Of a DNA stretch of 64,000 nt, positions 1 through 10,429 are shown piece by piece. The number at the start of each line of letters is the position of its first letter. Position 1 is the first letter of the stretch. Source of the stretch: Campanula takesimana (lineage: Eukaryota > Streptophyta > Magnoliopsida > Asterales > Campanulaceae). The DNA is taken from the NCBI GenBank assembly GCA_026119855.1, contig JAOWBW010000870.1, positions 1-64,000 on the forward strand. Reading direction: 5' to 3'. The position numbers and the translations under genes are program-made. The notes under the pieces were generated by a model. The model saw nothing but the letters and a program-made list of their open reading frames with translations, had not been told where the DNA came from and ran no database searches.

Positions 1-199
1 AACACTTGTAAAGTGACTTTACTGATGAAGTAGAAAACATTATTTTTGTTAAAGATAATGAGGAGATTAATTTTCTTGTTTGGAATAAGAAAAGTGCTTT
101 ATTTATTATGATTTACTTCATTGTGTTATCATATAAATAAATCTTATATCCTAAATCTTGAAGAACAAAGTAATAAAGGCTATAACATAAATAATTAAA

Positions 200-2500
200 A
201 TTCTTTATGCATTATTGTTTTGATCAAATAAATAAAAGATGCATATCTAAAATTCCATGGGATGGAGTTTTAAGTCATATGATTTGGAATCACATGATTT
301 ATGCAAATCTTATTTACTTGGACCAAGACATCCTTTACTATGATTGGTAAAAGGCTAATATCTTAATTGACCTAATACATTTTGATGTGTATGGTGCATT
401 AAGAAGCAATGCTAAAAGAATTTTTTTTATTATACTTGGTAAAACTATTCAAAGACTCTGATTGGATCAAGATGACGAATAATTGAACCAGAATTTGACA
501 GTCATCATTAAAGTTGTGAAATGGTTTCACAAATTAACTTCACTAAGAACATCATTTTAATGATGTGTCTGCATGGAAGTACAATAACCTTATTGGATAT
601 GTTTCATTAGATGATAAAGTCAAATTGATCTTCCATTATTAATTTTGGGGTTATGTATTACAAACCGCTGTAACTACACTAATTTGAATTCCATCAAAGA
701 GGTTAATTGGTGAAATAAAACTCGGTTTGTCTTTCATAAAGATTTAAGATGGTGAGACCTTTTTGAAAGGAGTTGTCTGGGACACACTCACATTTAAATA
801 TCTATAAATATATTTTCATGGGATATCCTAAGGAAACTTGAGGATAATAATTTTACTCATAAGAAACAAATGGTTTGTTTAATTATGATGATACTTTTCT
901 AGATAAATGGTTATCTCTAAAAGAATCAGTGGGAGTAAAATGTATCTCGAATGGTTCGAGACTAGAAAATATATTTTAACCTAAGATGGAGTTGAACAAG
1001 TTTTCACAAGGAGTGGTGAAAAGTCTGTTCAAGATATACAAATACTTGCGACACATGATAGGATACAATCTATTAGTAGAAATATTGGATATTTCGAAAT
1101 AGAAAGTATTGAGGTAAAAGTTCATTTAGAATGAAGTTTTACCACCTATCAAAGATGCAATATCAACTCCATTTAGATTAATGGCTTGGAGTCATAAAAT
1201 CTAAAAGGCAATTCATGTATAATAATCAAGTTTGGAACTGATCATTCTAACCTAAGGTGTTAAAACCAAAGGAGATGATGACTTTTCTTGGAGAAAAATG
1301 TTACATGGGTAGCAGAAACTTATTAGAATTTCATAGTCACATGTTCATATTTGGAATATGAAATTTGACAAAATGATATCAAAACAAGCGTTCCTCAACG
1401 GGAACTCACTTAAGGATGTATTGGATACAACCTAAAGGTTTTGATAGTCAAGAAAATTCTAAAAAGTATGAAATTTGCGAAGATTCATGGATGGATTGAA
1501 GCAACCTTTTGGGAGTTGGAATCTCCGTTTTGATAAGTCATAGAGCTTGGCTTGATCAAGAACGAAGATGAATCTTGTATATACAAGAAGATTAGTGGGA
1601 GCATGGTGCTATTCCTTATCTAATATGTGGATGACATATGCTCATTGGAAACGACATCCTACACTTTAATCTGTAAAGATTTGGTTAAGAAAGTGTTTCG
1701 CAATGAAGAATATGGATGAAGCATAAGTCATTGGCATTAAGATCTATAGAGATAGATCAAGGAAGCTAAATTTTTTAAAGCCAATGTACATACATTGACA
1801 AAGTCATAAGAAGATTTTGCATGGAAAATTCTAAGAGAGGACATTTGTCAGTGTTACATGGAGTTTTCTCTAAGCAAGACTCAATGTCCTAAGACAAAAG
1901 ATGAGCATAAGAAAAACGAATGAGATGCCATTGCTTCGGCATTGGATCCATGAGCCATGATAAGTACTAAGGCGGATATATCAATGGTTGGAGCATGACG
2001 AGTAGATATTAATCCGATAACCGGTGAGAGTCATTGGATGGCTGTGAAACAATCTTAAAGCACTTTAGAAGGACTGAAGAATTGTTTTGATCTATGAAGG
2101 GATTGAAGATGATCTCGTCGTATATGGGTACGCGGATGCATGCTTCCAAACCGACAAAGATGATAAAAGATCGCAATTGAGTTTTATAAATAATAGTGAA
2201 GCTGTAAGTTGGAATGGTTCCAAGAAGAGTCATTAAATTCTACAACTAAATCTAAGTATATTGCTGCATTGGATGCTGCAAAGGAAGTAGTTTGGATTAA
2301 GAAGTTCATGGTGAACTTAAATGGTTCCTAGTATTGCTAACTAATCCAATAGACCATATTAGTGATAATAGTGGTGCTATTAATCAAGCAATGGAACCAA
2401 GGGCACATCCTAAATCCAACACATACTTAGGCGTTTTCTTATCGTTCGAGAAATCGTTGATAAGGGAGACGTAAATATATGCCAATACCAAGTAATGATA
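200..2500 (+). pseudogene. Decayed copia polyprotein (integrase, RT, RNase H)
   Basis: No long frame survives, but conserved words can be read across shifting frames. Near 260-400 there is the end of the gag-pre-integrase region and LIHFDVYG, matching the first catalytic block of copia integrase (usual form LIHTDVCG). Near 590-700 GYVSLDD and FWGYVLQTA match the integrase block FWGYALETA. Near 1375-1450 AFLNGN matches the RT block KTAFLNG. Near 1610-1650 YVDD is the RT catalytic motif, and near 2100-2290 GYADACFQTDKDD and the following SKYIAALDAAKE match RNase H. In an active element these parts copy RNA into DNA and integrate it. Many stops and indels make this copy non-functional. Confidence 0.85.
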
Positions 2501-2597
2501 ACGTTACGGACACGCTAAACAATGGGACTTCCACAAGCTAAACATGATGGTCATGTTGGGTCCATGGGTATTGGATACCTAGGGAATTGGGCCTAGG

Positions 2598-2610
2598 GCA
2601 AGTGGGAGAT
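2598..2610 (+). other. Polypurine tract of the copia element
   Basis: The sequence gcaagtgggagat sits directly before the LTR start TGTTGG. It is the usual copia plus-strand primer (AGTGGGAGAT) and fixes the 5' border of the 3' LTR. Confidence 0.8.
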
Positions 2611-4068
2611 TGTTGGTGTTGGTGCCCTAGGCACGTTTGTTAAACGTTGTATAAGTTATCATTTTATTCATAATGATAAAGAGATAATAAGATTATTATT
2701 ATGGCTCGTGTTTGCTTATAATAATCTCCGTCCCTAGAGGTTGTTAAGCACTAGTATAAAGGCTAAATGATCATGGGATGATCATGTTAGATTTATGGGT
2801 ACTTGTTTGGAACAAGGTACTGGACATGACCCGCGGTATGAGATTTATGTCATGGTCGATGTCATATATAAATCTCATATTAGTTATGTCATTTGAATCC
2901 TTGGACATGAAGTTATTATAGTCTTCCACTTGATGAACATTATGTTTGACATATTCAAACGCTGCCTTAACACAGTAGTTATAAAGGGTATGATTGGCAT
3001 GATTGGATTCACGTAGGGAAGAATAATAAGCCAAATGGATTTGTCCCTCTTCGGAGAGATGTCAAGCTTGGGCCCCTCGAAGGAACGATGTTGATGAAAT
3101 GTTTGGCCAAACTCAAATGGATTGATTGGATCAATGTCATTTGGATTATCAACATATTCGGAATCGAGAAAAGTATTGAACAATACAAGTTGACTTGTTG
3201 ACCATGACTTGTGTTCAATGACATCGTGGACAAAGGGATTATGACATGTTCTAAAAAGAATGCGAACTTGTATCTAGTTATATACTATTTGGGTAGGTAT
3301 GACGGTTTGCTAGAACCTAATCATATCTTATGGTTTCATGTTTGAACCCATTGCCAACTTAGTATAATCCTAAGGGTCACACACAATAGAACGAATCTAA
3401 ATAAGGACTATATTGGAAATTTGGAAAAATGGATTTTTCTGGGCCTTTGGGCGACTGCCCAAATGGGCTGCGCGACCAGCACAAGAAATTGGGCGGCCGC
3501 ACACCTCAGTTTGGGCGGCCGCACAGTACTGTCGGGGACAGATTCCTAATTTGATTCGGAAAGGAATTTTGGACGGGTTTAGACACAAGTTTCCTATTGG
3601 AATAGGTCTAACTTGTATATAACATCAAAATTCGGCCAAGAACAGAACCTAAGCTTTTGTGCAAGTCTCCAAAGAGTTTGAGAGAGTTTATTTTGTTCTA
3701 AGAAATCCTAGATTGAAGAACAAAATTATACACAAAGAAAATTCTCCATATAGTTCATATTAATTATGAAAACGTGTTTCATAATTTGGTCTAGCAACCA
3801 AGATCAAGTGTTCTTGATATTCGTTCGTGGTGTGGATACCGCTAGAGGGTGAAACTTATCATCTTCATAGTTCATGATTCTTGCTTTGTTCGTGATCAAG
3901 ATTTCAAAGCCTCCATCGAATTCAAGGTTGCAAAATCAAAGGCATCAAGGGTAGTATTCTAGTATTCATATTGTTTATTTGACTTAATCATATGAATGTA
4001 TCTATGGGCTTTGGGTTCATTAAATTTAAATGCTTAATTCTGCTGCGCATGTGACTACGAACCCAATA
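2611..4068 (+). repeat. 3' LTR of the copia element
   Basis: The LTR of about 1458 bp begins TGTTGG after the polypurine tract and ends at CCCAATA. The same LTR is present inverted at 49550-51032 as a solo LTR of 1483 bp, which supports both ends. Short frames across 2771-3233 are spurious and have shadows on the other copy. A TATA-like TATATAA lies at 3616-3622. Four GC-rich boxes lie upstream of it. Confidence 0.85.
3449..3622 (+). promoter_or_regulatory. GC-rich self-complementary boxes and TATA of the copia LTR
   Basis: Boxes are gggcgactgccc (3449-3460), gggctgcgcgaccagc (3465-3480), gggcggccgcac (3491-3502) and the same word again (3513-3524), in otherwise AT-rich sequence. TATATAA follows at 3616-3622, about 90 bp downstream of the last box. 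The layout suggests an LTR promoter with upstream elements. That function is inference; the words and spacing are seen. Confidence 0.55.
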
Positions 4069-4379
4069 GCTTAAGTGTTGGCCAAGAAAAGGGGTTGAGA
4101 TCAATAAGGAAACTGACCAAAACCCGACTGTCAAGGGGGGATATCTCGTACGAGACATCAATGTCTCGTACGAGACATCCATGTGTCGTACGAGACATCC
4201 ATGTGCTGGAATCACATTTTGCCCTCTGCAGCAGTTTTGATATTCATTTAGGCCCCTGACTAACGGACTCAGTCAGAAACTTAACGAAACATGTCCAACT
4301 TAACAAGTTTCGACCCAATCAAAGGCGAGACACAGAAGTAGTGTGAACTATGAATGAAGTCCAAAATGGGGTGTCTACA
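4069..4379 (-). repeat. Family A 3' LTR fragment (U3 side)
   Basis: Read on the minus strand it starts TGTAGACACCCCATTTTG, as do the LTRs of A3 and A4. It is cut after about 311 bp by the copia element. The next bases (gcttaagtg...) match the interior of the family A LTR at 61031, so the copia insertion lies within this LTR. Confidence 0.85.
4140..4199. promoter_or_regulatory. Three tandem TCTCGTACGAGA palindromes, A1 LTR
   Basis: Three copies of a 20-bp unit built on ATGTCTCGTACGAGACAT, an 18-bp perfect palindrome, are centred near 4150, 4170 and 4190. The first and third have one change each. The same motif, usually as a pair, recurs in every family A LTR and leader. Confidence 0.7.
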
Positions 4380-4445
4380 GAGCCCTTGGCGACGATACTT
4401 ATGGATGAAGTAACGTCGTCGATAGAAATGACACCATTTTAAATA

Positions 4446-4512
4446 GGGGTATGGTCGTGCTAAAAAGCTTCTACGTATTCTCGGAAGGAAATCAGACCAA
4501 ACGAGTTCGACT
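4446..4512 (-). other. ACTACG...CGTAGG module, A1 copy
   Basis: On the minus strand this copy reads approximately GAACTCG...TCTGATTTCC...ATACGTAGAAGC...GCACGACC. It matches the copy at 10137-10208 of A3 and the 3'-type copies in B and C. It lies about 70 bp inside the polypurine tract. Confidence 0.6.
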
Positions 4513-4772
4513 CTGAAAAACACGCAAAAACTGAGGTTTAAGGTATTTGAAAATCATTTTTTTGAAAAAAATACTTGCGGTAAGTAAAAGCTTAGAGTTT
4601 AGAGAGTACCCATACTGAGGAATCAATGGCCTTGACCCAATTCTTAATATATACCTTTTTGGTTGATGACGAACCATCTCCAGTTGCAATCCATACTGAG
4701 GAATAAATCTCTTTGACTCCAATTCTGAATATACCCTATTGTTGATGACGAACCGCCTTCAACTCTGGTGAA

Positions 4773-5215
4773 AATCCTATGTTATTAACATACGTCTTGA
4801 TAACAATTATCGGACTCTGGGTTTGGAGATGCCAATTACTTAGATCCTTGCTTCTCCTTCCAACGAGGTTGCTTTATTTGCCGGAAAATATGAATCCTAT
4901 GCCAATGACATACGTCTCGATGACAATTATGGGACTCTGAGGGGTGTGAATCCTATGTTATTAGCGTACATCTCGATAACAATTGTGGGATCACTGGTGG
5001 TGGAGACGCCAATTACTTGGATCCTTGCTTCTCCTCCCAACGAGATTGCCTCTCCGTCGGAAAATATAAATCCTATGCCATTAGCTTACACCTTGATGGC
5101 AATTGTGGGAATCTAAATGGTGGGATCCTATGTTATTAACTTACATCTTGATAACATTTATGGGATACCCGGTTGTAAATCCTGTGCCACTAATATACGG
5201 CTTGATGACAGTTGT
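4773..5215. repeat. About 176-bp tandem repeat in A1 3' region
   Basis: The phrase aatcctatg starts at 4773 and 4949 and, slightly changed, near 5124. A second phrase, aatcctatgcca, starts at 4893 and 5069, with a decayed copy near 5178. Both give a period of about 176 bp, built from sub-units of about 120 and 56 bp. About 2.5 units are present, diverged. It sits between the polypurine tract and the antisense genes. Confidence 0.65.
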
Positions 5216-6080
5216 TGGATTTAGAGTTTGCTGATGCAGATTTTGTTACTCACCCATGATCTTGGATGTGCGGTGAGAATAAATTCATACTGAGAAACAA
5301 CTTTGCTTGTTCCAATTCTGAAAATATTCTTTTGTTGACGACTCAATGTTCCATCTTGAACCGGGTTCAGATTCGACCTTTCAGTCAAAACCAGGGTTTT
5401 TTCTGACCTTTCTGTTAAAAGCAGGGATTTTCTGGAATTTCTCAAGAAAACATGGTTTTCTGAGGATTTTCTGGGGATACCTCATACGAGGGAAAGATGT
5501 CTCGTATGAGACTTCTTTGATTTCACGCAGATCAGAGTCATTTCAGGCGCTGATAAGTGATTTCAAAATCATTTTTCTTATTTCATTTCGAGAGCTTATC
5601 AACCCTAGGCGATTTTCTTCCCAAAAATATCCATTTTCACCAAGCTCTAGTGACTCCCATCCCTTTTTGAGGGCCGGTGCTAATCATTCGCACAAGGAAC
5701 ATCTCTTTGGTAGGCATATGAAGGGCAAAGTGTGGGCAACGGATGAGTTATGCCGTTCCCTGAGGATCACGTTTCTCACGCCGTTCGGATGAGGCGGGTA
5801 ACGATCTCTTCCTTTGACTGAGTTTCCATGTCAATTTCGTTGTTGCATGTCTTAATTTAGCGTTCTAGCGATTCGACTTTTGTCAATTTTTGCCTAGAAT
5901 TATCGTCTGCTAGGGTTTACCATGCATGGCTGATCTTTCGATGGAAATTCATCCTTGTGGATGTTTAAAATCATTGTAGTATAGTAGTACATGATTTCGA
6001 CTGTCGTTTTCGGGTAAAATGCTTAAATGAGGATTTTACCGATTTTCTGACATTTTTCTCTTTTGTCTATGTTGCTTGCA
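5216..6080. other. A1 3' region upstream of the antisense PMD gene
   Basis: A frame of 148 codons (5346-5792, plus) has no recognisable domain and I do not call it a gene. A degenerate TCTCGTACGAGA pair lies at 5476-5514. This stretch may hold the promoter and first exon(s) of the PMD gene, because the first PMD exon I can read begins after a splice acceptor at 6080. Confidence 0.4.
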
Positions 6081-7733
6081 GTCATTCAGGGTTATTAACA
6101 ACTGTAGAGGCAGCGTACGAGCGGTTGCAGAGAGGTGGGCAACTCTCAATGGCGAGATGAAGGAAGAGATCGAGAATCTCGGGCTGAAACCTTCTTTGAC
6201 GGCTTAGTCGGTGAGAGGAGGAACGTTCACTTGCTCCAAGCTATTCGGGAGTACTGGTGGGATAGCACTCATACCCTGCACATGCAGTGGGGGGAGGTTA
6301 CCATGACCCCTACTGACTTTCATTCCATTACTGGGCTTGCTATCGCCGGTGAGCCGCTTGAGGTGGATGTCGATTTCTCTCCCAGTAGGGATGATATGAT
6401 GCATTTTCTGGGCTTCTCTATGAGTACCCTAGGCAAGGGTGTCCCTCTGAAGTCCTTGAGGGACAATGTGGATGCCTATGTTGCCACTAATGCAGGCCAG
6501 ATGCATCTTACTTCTATTCGCATTGCAGCCGTTCGTGGCTTTCTGTGGTGGGCCTTTTCTAAGACGCCATTTGCCAATCATGCGTCGACATCCTTGTTCA
6601 CTCTCCCGAGTGTGTTGAGGATCATGCAGCATGTCACTGATGCTAGTTGGGGTTTAGCTAGCTTGGCCCACTGCTATGTGGCGATGGATGAGAGTTTGCG
6701 GGATTGGGCGAACACTGGCTTAGGTGGCTACAGTCAAGCCTGGGAGGTATAATACTCATCTTCTTCTGTATTCCTCCTCAATTTCAGCCCCAGTTTACTT
6801 TTTGTCTCGGTAACTCATTCAGTTTTTACATTTTTCTATGTTTCTCCCATTTGCAGGCTTGGGGCTACGCCATGTTTGGTCTCTTTTCTTTCAAATTTTG
6901 AGACAACACTGTCATGTTCCTAGATACTTTGAGGTGGCGCCGGGGTAACAGGGATACCCATGATGAGCAGGCAGAGGGGGCTGATATGCCAGTTGAGCGC
7001 ATGCGGCTATATTTTGACATATGGGAGGCCATCCCTGAGTCCGCTGTGGCTTTCTTTCCTTGGCGGAGCTTTGGCATTGACCATGTTTACGGGTTTGCTG
7101 GCATGAGATTGCTGATGATCAGCCTCGGTGGGGGATGCTTCTATTTAGGAGAGAGAGTCTCTCGCCAACAAGGTGGTGGCAGGCTCGATGTCCTTGTTCC
7201 TCTGGACCCACCGGCTCATATGCTTAACTCTTATGCCATCGCGGAGGAGGAGAGAGGGGACCTCATCATTGGCCAGGATGCTTTTGACCATATGTCTCAG
7301 GAGGCTGATTATCAGGACTTTCTTGCTCGTCTCATGCCCCAGTTGATTCTAGAGGGTGATCAGGCTCAGGCCCAGGGAGTTGTTCATGTCCCTTTCCGTC
7401 CGCAGCTCGGACCGTCTTCATTTACCTACAGCGTGGCTGAGGGGGTAGAGAGCACCGAGGATCTTCCCGCCCAGTACGATATGCCTGAGGGACTCGTACC
7501 TCCTGCCGACGCGACCATGGTATGATTTATGACCCTTCTTCCATCACTTCCTGTCATTTTACAATTTCATCTCTCTGTTTATCATTTATCAGAAGATTTT
7601 GATATCTCTATTTGTTTCCTCTCAACAGGTGCCCATTGCCGAATATAGAGAGACCACGGATCTCTTAGGCAGGTTAGCTCGGCAGATGGCAGAGTCAGCC
7701 TCTTGCGGGAAAAGGCCTCGGACTGATGAATGA
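6081..7733 (+). pseudogene. Plant mobile domain (PMD/MAIN-like) gene, antisense within A1
   Basis: The PMD family covers MAIN/MAIL proteins and PMD proteins carried by transposons; many retroelement copies have no known role. Exon a (6081-6746) encodes the family pattern near 6215-6330: VHLLQAIREYWWDSTHTLHM followed by GEVTMTPTDFHSITGL (in relatives, ERW..THTFH..GEMT..LQDV..L.GL). An intron from GT at 6747 to AG at 6856 joins in phase 0 to exon b (6857-7519). A second intron, GT 7520 to AG 7628, joins in phase 0 to exon c (7629-7733), ending PRTDE-stop. Damage: the reading frame for 6081-6200 differs from that after about 6205 (frameshift), and TGA interrupts exon b at 6899-6901. The gene is opposite in direction to element A1. 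Intron phases and family match are seen; expression is unknown. Confidence 0.75.
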
Positions 7734-8302
7734 TCATGTGGCGGTGACGACGTCTTCTCCCTTTTGATGTCTGAGTAGATAGGATCCCCCATTCCCTCTT
7801 TTCGTTGATGATGTATTTATTGCCTCGGCTTAGGCGAAGACAATTTTTCTTTTTGTACCTATGCAACAGTTAATTCCTAACTTTAACACACAATACTTTA
7901 GTTAATTTTGTTTTTATTTTTAACTGTGTAAATAAATTGAGTCACATCCGGTTGGTCAACCGAGGGGTAATTTTATGAGATGATTCGCGTTGGGGTCATT
8001 TGTATGTGATGTATAAACCGTTTCAAGTGCATTTCTGAGGTGATTGAGACATGTTTTGACCTGTCGGGCAACCTGGGATTTGAGCAGAGTTGTGATGTCT
8101 GAACTGGGGAGATACCTCGTACAAGACATTGATGTCTCGTATGAGTCATCCTCTGAATCTGCGACGGTTTCTCCTTTTTTCTTGGGATTTGGTATCCAAA
8201 CTTGTATATAAACACCTCTAGTCCGTCCTAGAGTACCATGCAGCCTTAAATCAGTTATGGGAACTTTTCTTTTGGAGTAAAATTTTCAACCTTTTGCTCC
8301 TG
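7734..8302 (+). promoter_or_regulatory. Spacer with palindrome pair and TATA before second antisense ORF
   Basis: Downstream of the PMD gene the stretch matches A3 at 11408-11770. It holds a diverged pair of TCTCGTACGAGA palindromes (8111-8150), then TATATAAAC near 8206-8212, then an ATG at 8303. Order and spacing are those of a plausible promoter for the next ORF. This is inference from layout. Confidence 0.5.
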
Positions 8303-8509
8303 ATGGCCCCGAGCAAGTCCCTCCCTTCATCAATAATTGTTGATGAGTTCTCCTTGGACTCAGAATTAGTGGAACGCTACAAAAATGACTTAGAAAGTTT
8401 CTTTCGCTCGTTCAATAAACCTCGTCAAGAGAGATTCGTGGAGATGTTCGTTTTAGATTCTTTTCACCTTGAAGAATCTAAAACCGGATTGGGACCTTTT
8501 GAAAGGAGT
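8303..8509 (+). pseudogene. N-terminal fragment of a second PMD-type antisense ORF
   Basis: The frame beginning MAPSKSLPSS contains FSLDSELVERYKNDLESFF. This lines up with FTLDTKVIGEYEKDLSTFV at the start of the antisense PMD protein of element B3 (43114 downward). About 69 codons match in style before the frame runs into the LTR of A2 at about 8516. The gene was therefore cut when A1 and A2 became joined. An ATG nine bases upstream (8294) is also possible, but MAPS follows the TATA better. No catalytic function is known for the family. Confidence 0.55.
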
Positions 8510-8521
8510 TGCACGCTTCAT

Positions 8522-8566
8522 GGATGTCTCGTACGAGACGTACATTGATGTCTCGTACGAGATATC
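8522..8566. promoter_or_regulatory. Palindrome pair in A2 LTR
   Basis: Two TCTCGTACGAGA palindromes about 25 bp apart lie exactly at the A1/A2 junction. They are followed by ccccttgacag, as in the other family A LTRs. Confidence 0.65.
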
Positions 8567-9082
8567 CCCCTTGACAGCTTGGGTTTTGGTCAGTTTCCTT
8601 ATTGTCTCACCCCTTTTCTTGGCAAACACTTAAGCAATCCGGGAAAACCTATTGGACGATCCTAGAGTCAAAATACCTCTGTGGGAATCAAGTCTTGGAT
8701 TCCCATCACAACTTACATTCTTGGCTCAAACCCTAGGTCAAAAACCCTATAAATATAGTTGTTCTTGCCTAGAATGACTAATGGTCAACTCTAGAATCCT
8801 CATACACCCAAAACCACTCCAAATCTGATCAAAGAGGTCTCCATAATCAGCCTCTCTCCCTCACCCACGAAATTCAAGCCTCCACAACACCATTCAAGCC
8901 AAGTTCATTGGATCATCAAGGCCTTGTAGTTAAGGCCATCCATGAGGATTCTTGAAGAACGCTTAGGTAAAACTCTTTGTTTTCTACCTTCTCATCTCCT
9001 TCTTTGTCTTTGAAGTAGTGTGATTCCATTAAAGTATCAGCCTAGAGCCCCTCCAATCCATGGATATGGCCTCGAAGCATAT

Positions 9083-9087
9083 GATCC
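9083..9087. repeat. Target site duplication GATCC of A3, left copy
   Basis: GATCC immediately precedes the A3 LTR and is repeated at 26469-26473 after the other LTR. Joining the flanks restores a continuous family A LTR. Confidence 0.9.
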
Positions 9088-10068
9088 TATTTGCACCCGA
9101 GAAGATACCCGCTCGCCTTTTTTATTTGAGAGTCGCCACCATGTTGTTGAACGGAACACGGACCGTAAGATTCTTAAGTTCGGGGGTTAAGTTATGGATT
9201 GGGAAGGTCAAGGAGCACCCAATCCACCCAATCTAGGATTGGTCTTGCTTAGGTGTTTTTAATCAAATAAAGAACAAGTAAATAAAACAAGTAAAGCCAA
9301 TAATTAATTTCTTAATTATTGGAATGTCGGATCATGTGCTTTGAGACCATCTCCATGGATTGGAGAGGCTCTAGGATGATCCTTTTGATGGGATTACACT
9401 ACTCTAAAACAAAGAATGAGATGAGAAGTAGAGATTAAAAGCGTAGGAGTTTACCTAAAGCGTTCTTGAGATTCCAATTGATGGCCTTGACTAAGGCCTT
9501 GATGATCCAAGAGTTTTGTGATGACTTTGGCTAGAAAATATGAGTTTTTGGTGGTGTTTTGGTGTGAGGGAGGAGTAAAAACGGGATTAGAGAGAGAAGG
9601 ACTGATTAGAGGTTGATTTGGAGGTGATTAGTGATTAAATGGTGATTAGGGAACACAAGGGTGAAAACCCTTGTATTTATGGGTTTAGGAGACTTGGGGA
9701 GCAAGTAGAGAGGTTGAATTAGGTAAGGTGATCAATAGGAAACCTCCAGGAAGTCTCTTAATTGATATCACCCGGATTAGAAGAGATTTTGCCAAGAAAG
9801 AGATCAAAACGGAGGAGGAAACTGATTAAACCCGCAGACAGGGGAGATGTCTCGTACGAGACATCCAATGTCTCGTACAAGGCATCCAGTATAGAAGTAC
9901 TATTTTGCCCTTGTCTATAGTTCTGTTGTTCAGTTTAGCCCCTGACTAACGGATTCAGTTAGAAAATTAACAAAACATGAAAAAAACTAACGAGTTTTCA
10001 TCCAATCACTAAGGCGAGACACGAGAGTAGTGTAATCATAAATGTGAGTTCAAAATGGGGTGTCTACA
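9088..10068 (-). repeat. 3' LTR of A3
   Basis: 981 bp. On the minus strand it runs from TGTAGACACCCC (10068) to ...GGGTGCAAATA (9088), where the terminal TG of the plus strand has changed to TA. It holds a palindrome pair at 9846-9887 and a TATA-like CCATAAATACA (minus) at 9672-9682. Confidence 0.9.
9846..9887. promoter_or_regulatory. Palindrome pair in A3 3' LTR
   Basis: GATGTCTCGTACGAGACATC is followed 21 bp on by a second copy with two changes. The paired arrangement is shared with 26247-26288 and 61104-61143. Confidence 0.7.
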
Positions 10069-10136
10069 GAGCCCCTCGGCGACGATACTTATGGAAGAAG
10101 TAACGTCGTCGATAGAAAAGACACCATTTAGAACTT

Positions 10137-10208
10137 TGGGTATGGTCGTGCTGAAAATCTGCCTACGTATTCCCCGAAAGGAAATCAGACCAAATGTAGT
10201 TCGACTCT
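10137..10208 (-). other. ACTACG...CGTAGG module, A3 3' copy
   Basis: On the minus strand it reads GAACTACA...TCTGATTTCC...AATACGTAGGCAG...GCACGACC, the 3' subtype of the module. It sits about 70 bp inside the polypurine tract (10069-10085). Confidence 0.65.
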
Positions 10209-10429
10209 GAAAACATGAAAAAGCGGTGGTTTTAGGTATTTTGGAAATCATTTTGAAAGCAGTATTGCGGTAAGTAAAGTTTAGAGTTTAGAGAGTACCC
10301 CATACTGAGGAATCAATGTCCTTGACCCAATTCTGAATATGCCCTCTGTTGTTGATGGAGTGTCGCGGTTGACGATGTTGCTGGTGCAGACTGTGTTGCA
10401 GACTGTATTGAAGTTGTTGGGGAATATCC

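Larger units (their letters stand above)
1..4068 (+). mobile_element. Ty1/copia LTR retrotransposon, 3' part
   Basis: The window opens inside the pol gene of a copia element and runs through its polypurine tract into its 3' LTR. The order integrase, reverse transcriptase, RNase H, LTR is the copia order and is seen directly. The 3' boundary is set by comparison with an inverted relative at 49550-51032, which ends in CCCAACA where this copy has CCCAATA. Sequence after 4068 belongs to the LTR of another element (A1), so this element inserted into A1. The 5' half lies outside the window, so no target duplication can be checked. Confidence 0.88.
4069..8515 (-). mobile_element. Tat/Ogre-like element A1 (family A), 3' part
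   Basis: The order on the minus strand is interior (8515 to 4380), polypurine tract, then the start of the 3' LTR (4379 down to 4069), which is cut by the copia insertion. The stretch 4380-4740 matches 10069-10370 of element A3, and 7890-8150 matches 11500-11770 of A3. The piece is therefore the region between pol and the 3' LTR. It carries two antisense genes that A3 lacks. It ends at 8515, where the sequence turns into an LTR in the opposite direction (A2). The rest of A1 is absent from the window. Confidence 0.75.
8516..9087 (+). repeat. Family A LTR of A2, left piece (5'-truncated)
   Basis: Homology to family A LTRs starts at about 8519 (catggatgtctcg) and continues to 9087, where A3 interrupts it. 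The LTR resumes at 26469. The first roughly 240 bp of the LTR are missing and A1 sequence takes their place. It contains a palindrome pair (8522-8566) and a TATA-like ctataaatat at 8745-8754, about 180 bp further on. It is the closest copy to the A1 LTR in this stretch. Confidence 0.8.

Noticed and set aside
5346..5792. 148-codon frame in A1
   Set aside because: No domain, biased composition, and the homologous part of A3 has no such frame. Could hold an unseen PMD exon, but I cannot show it.
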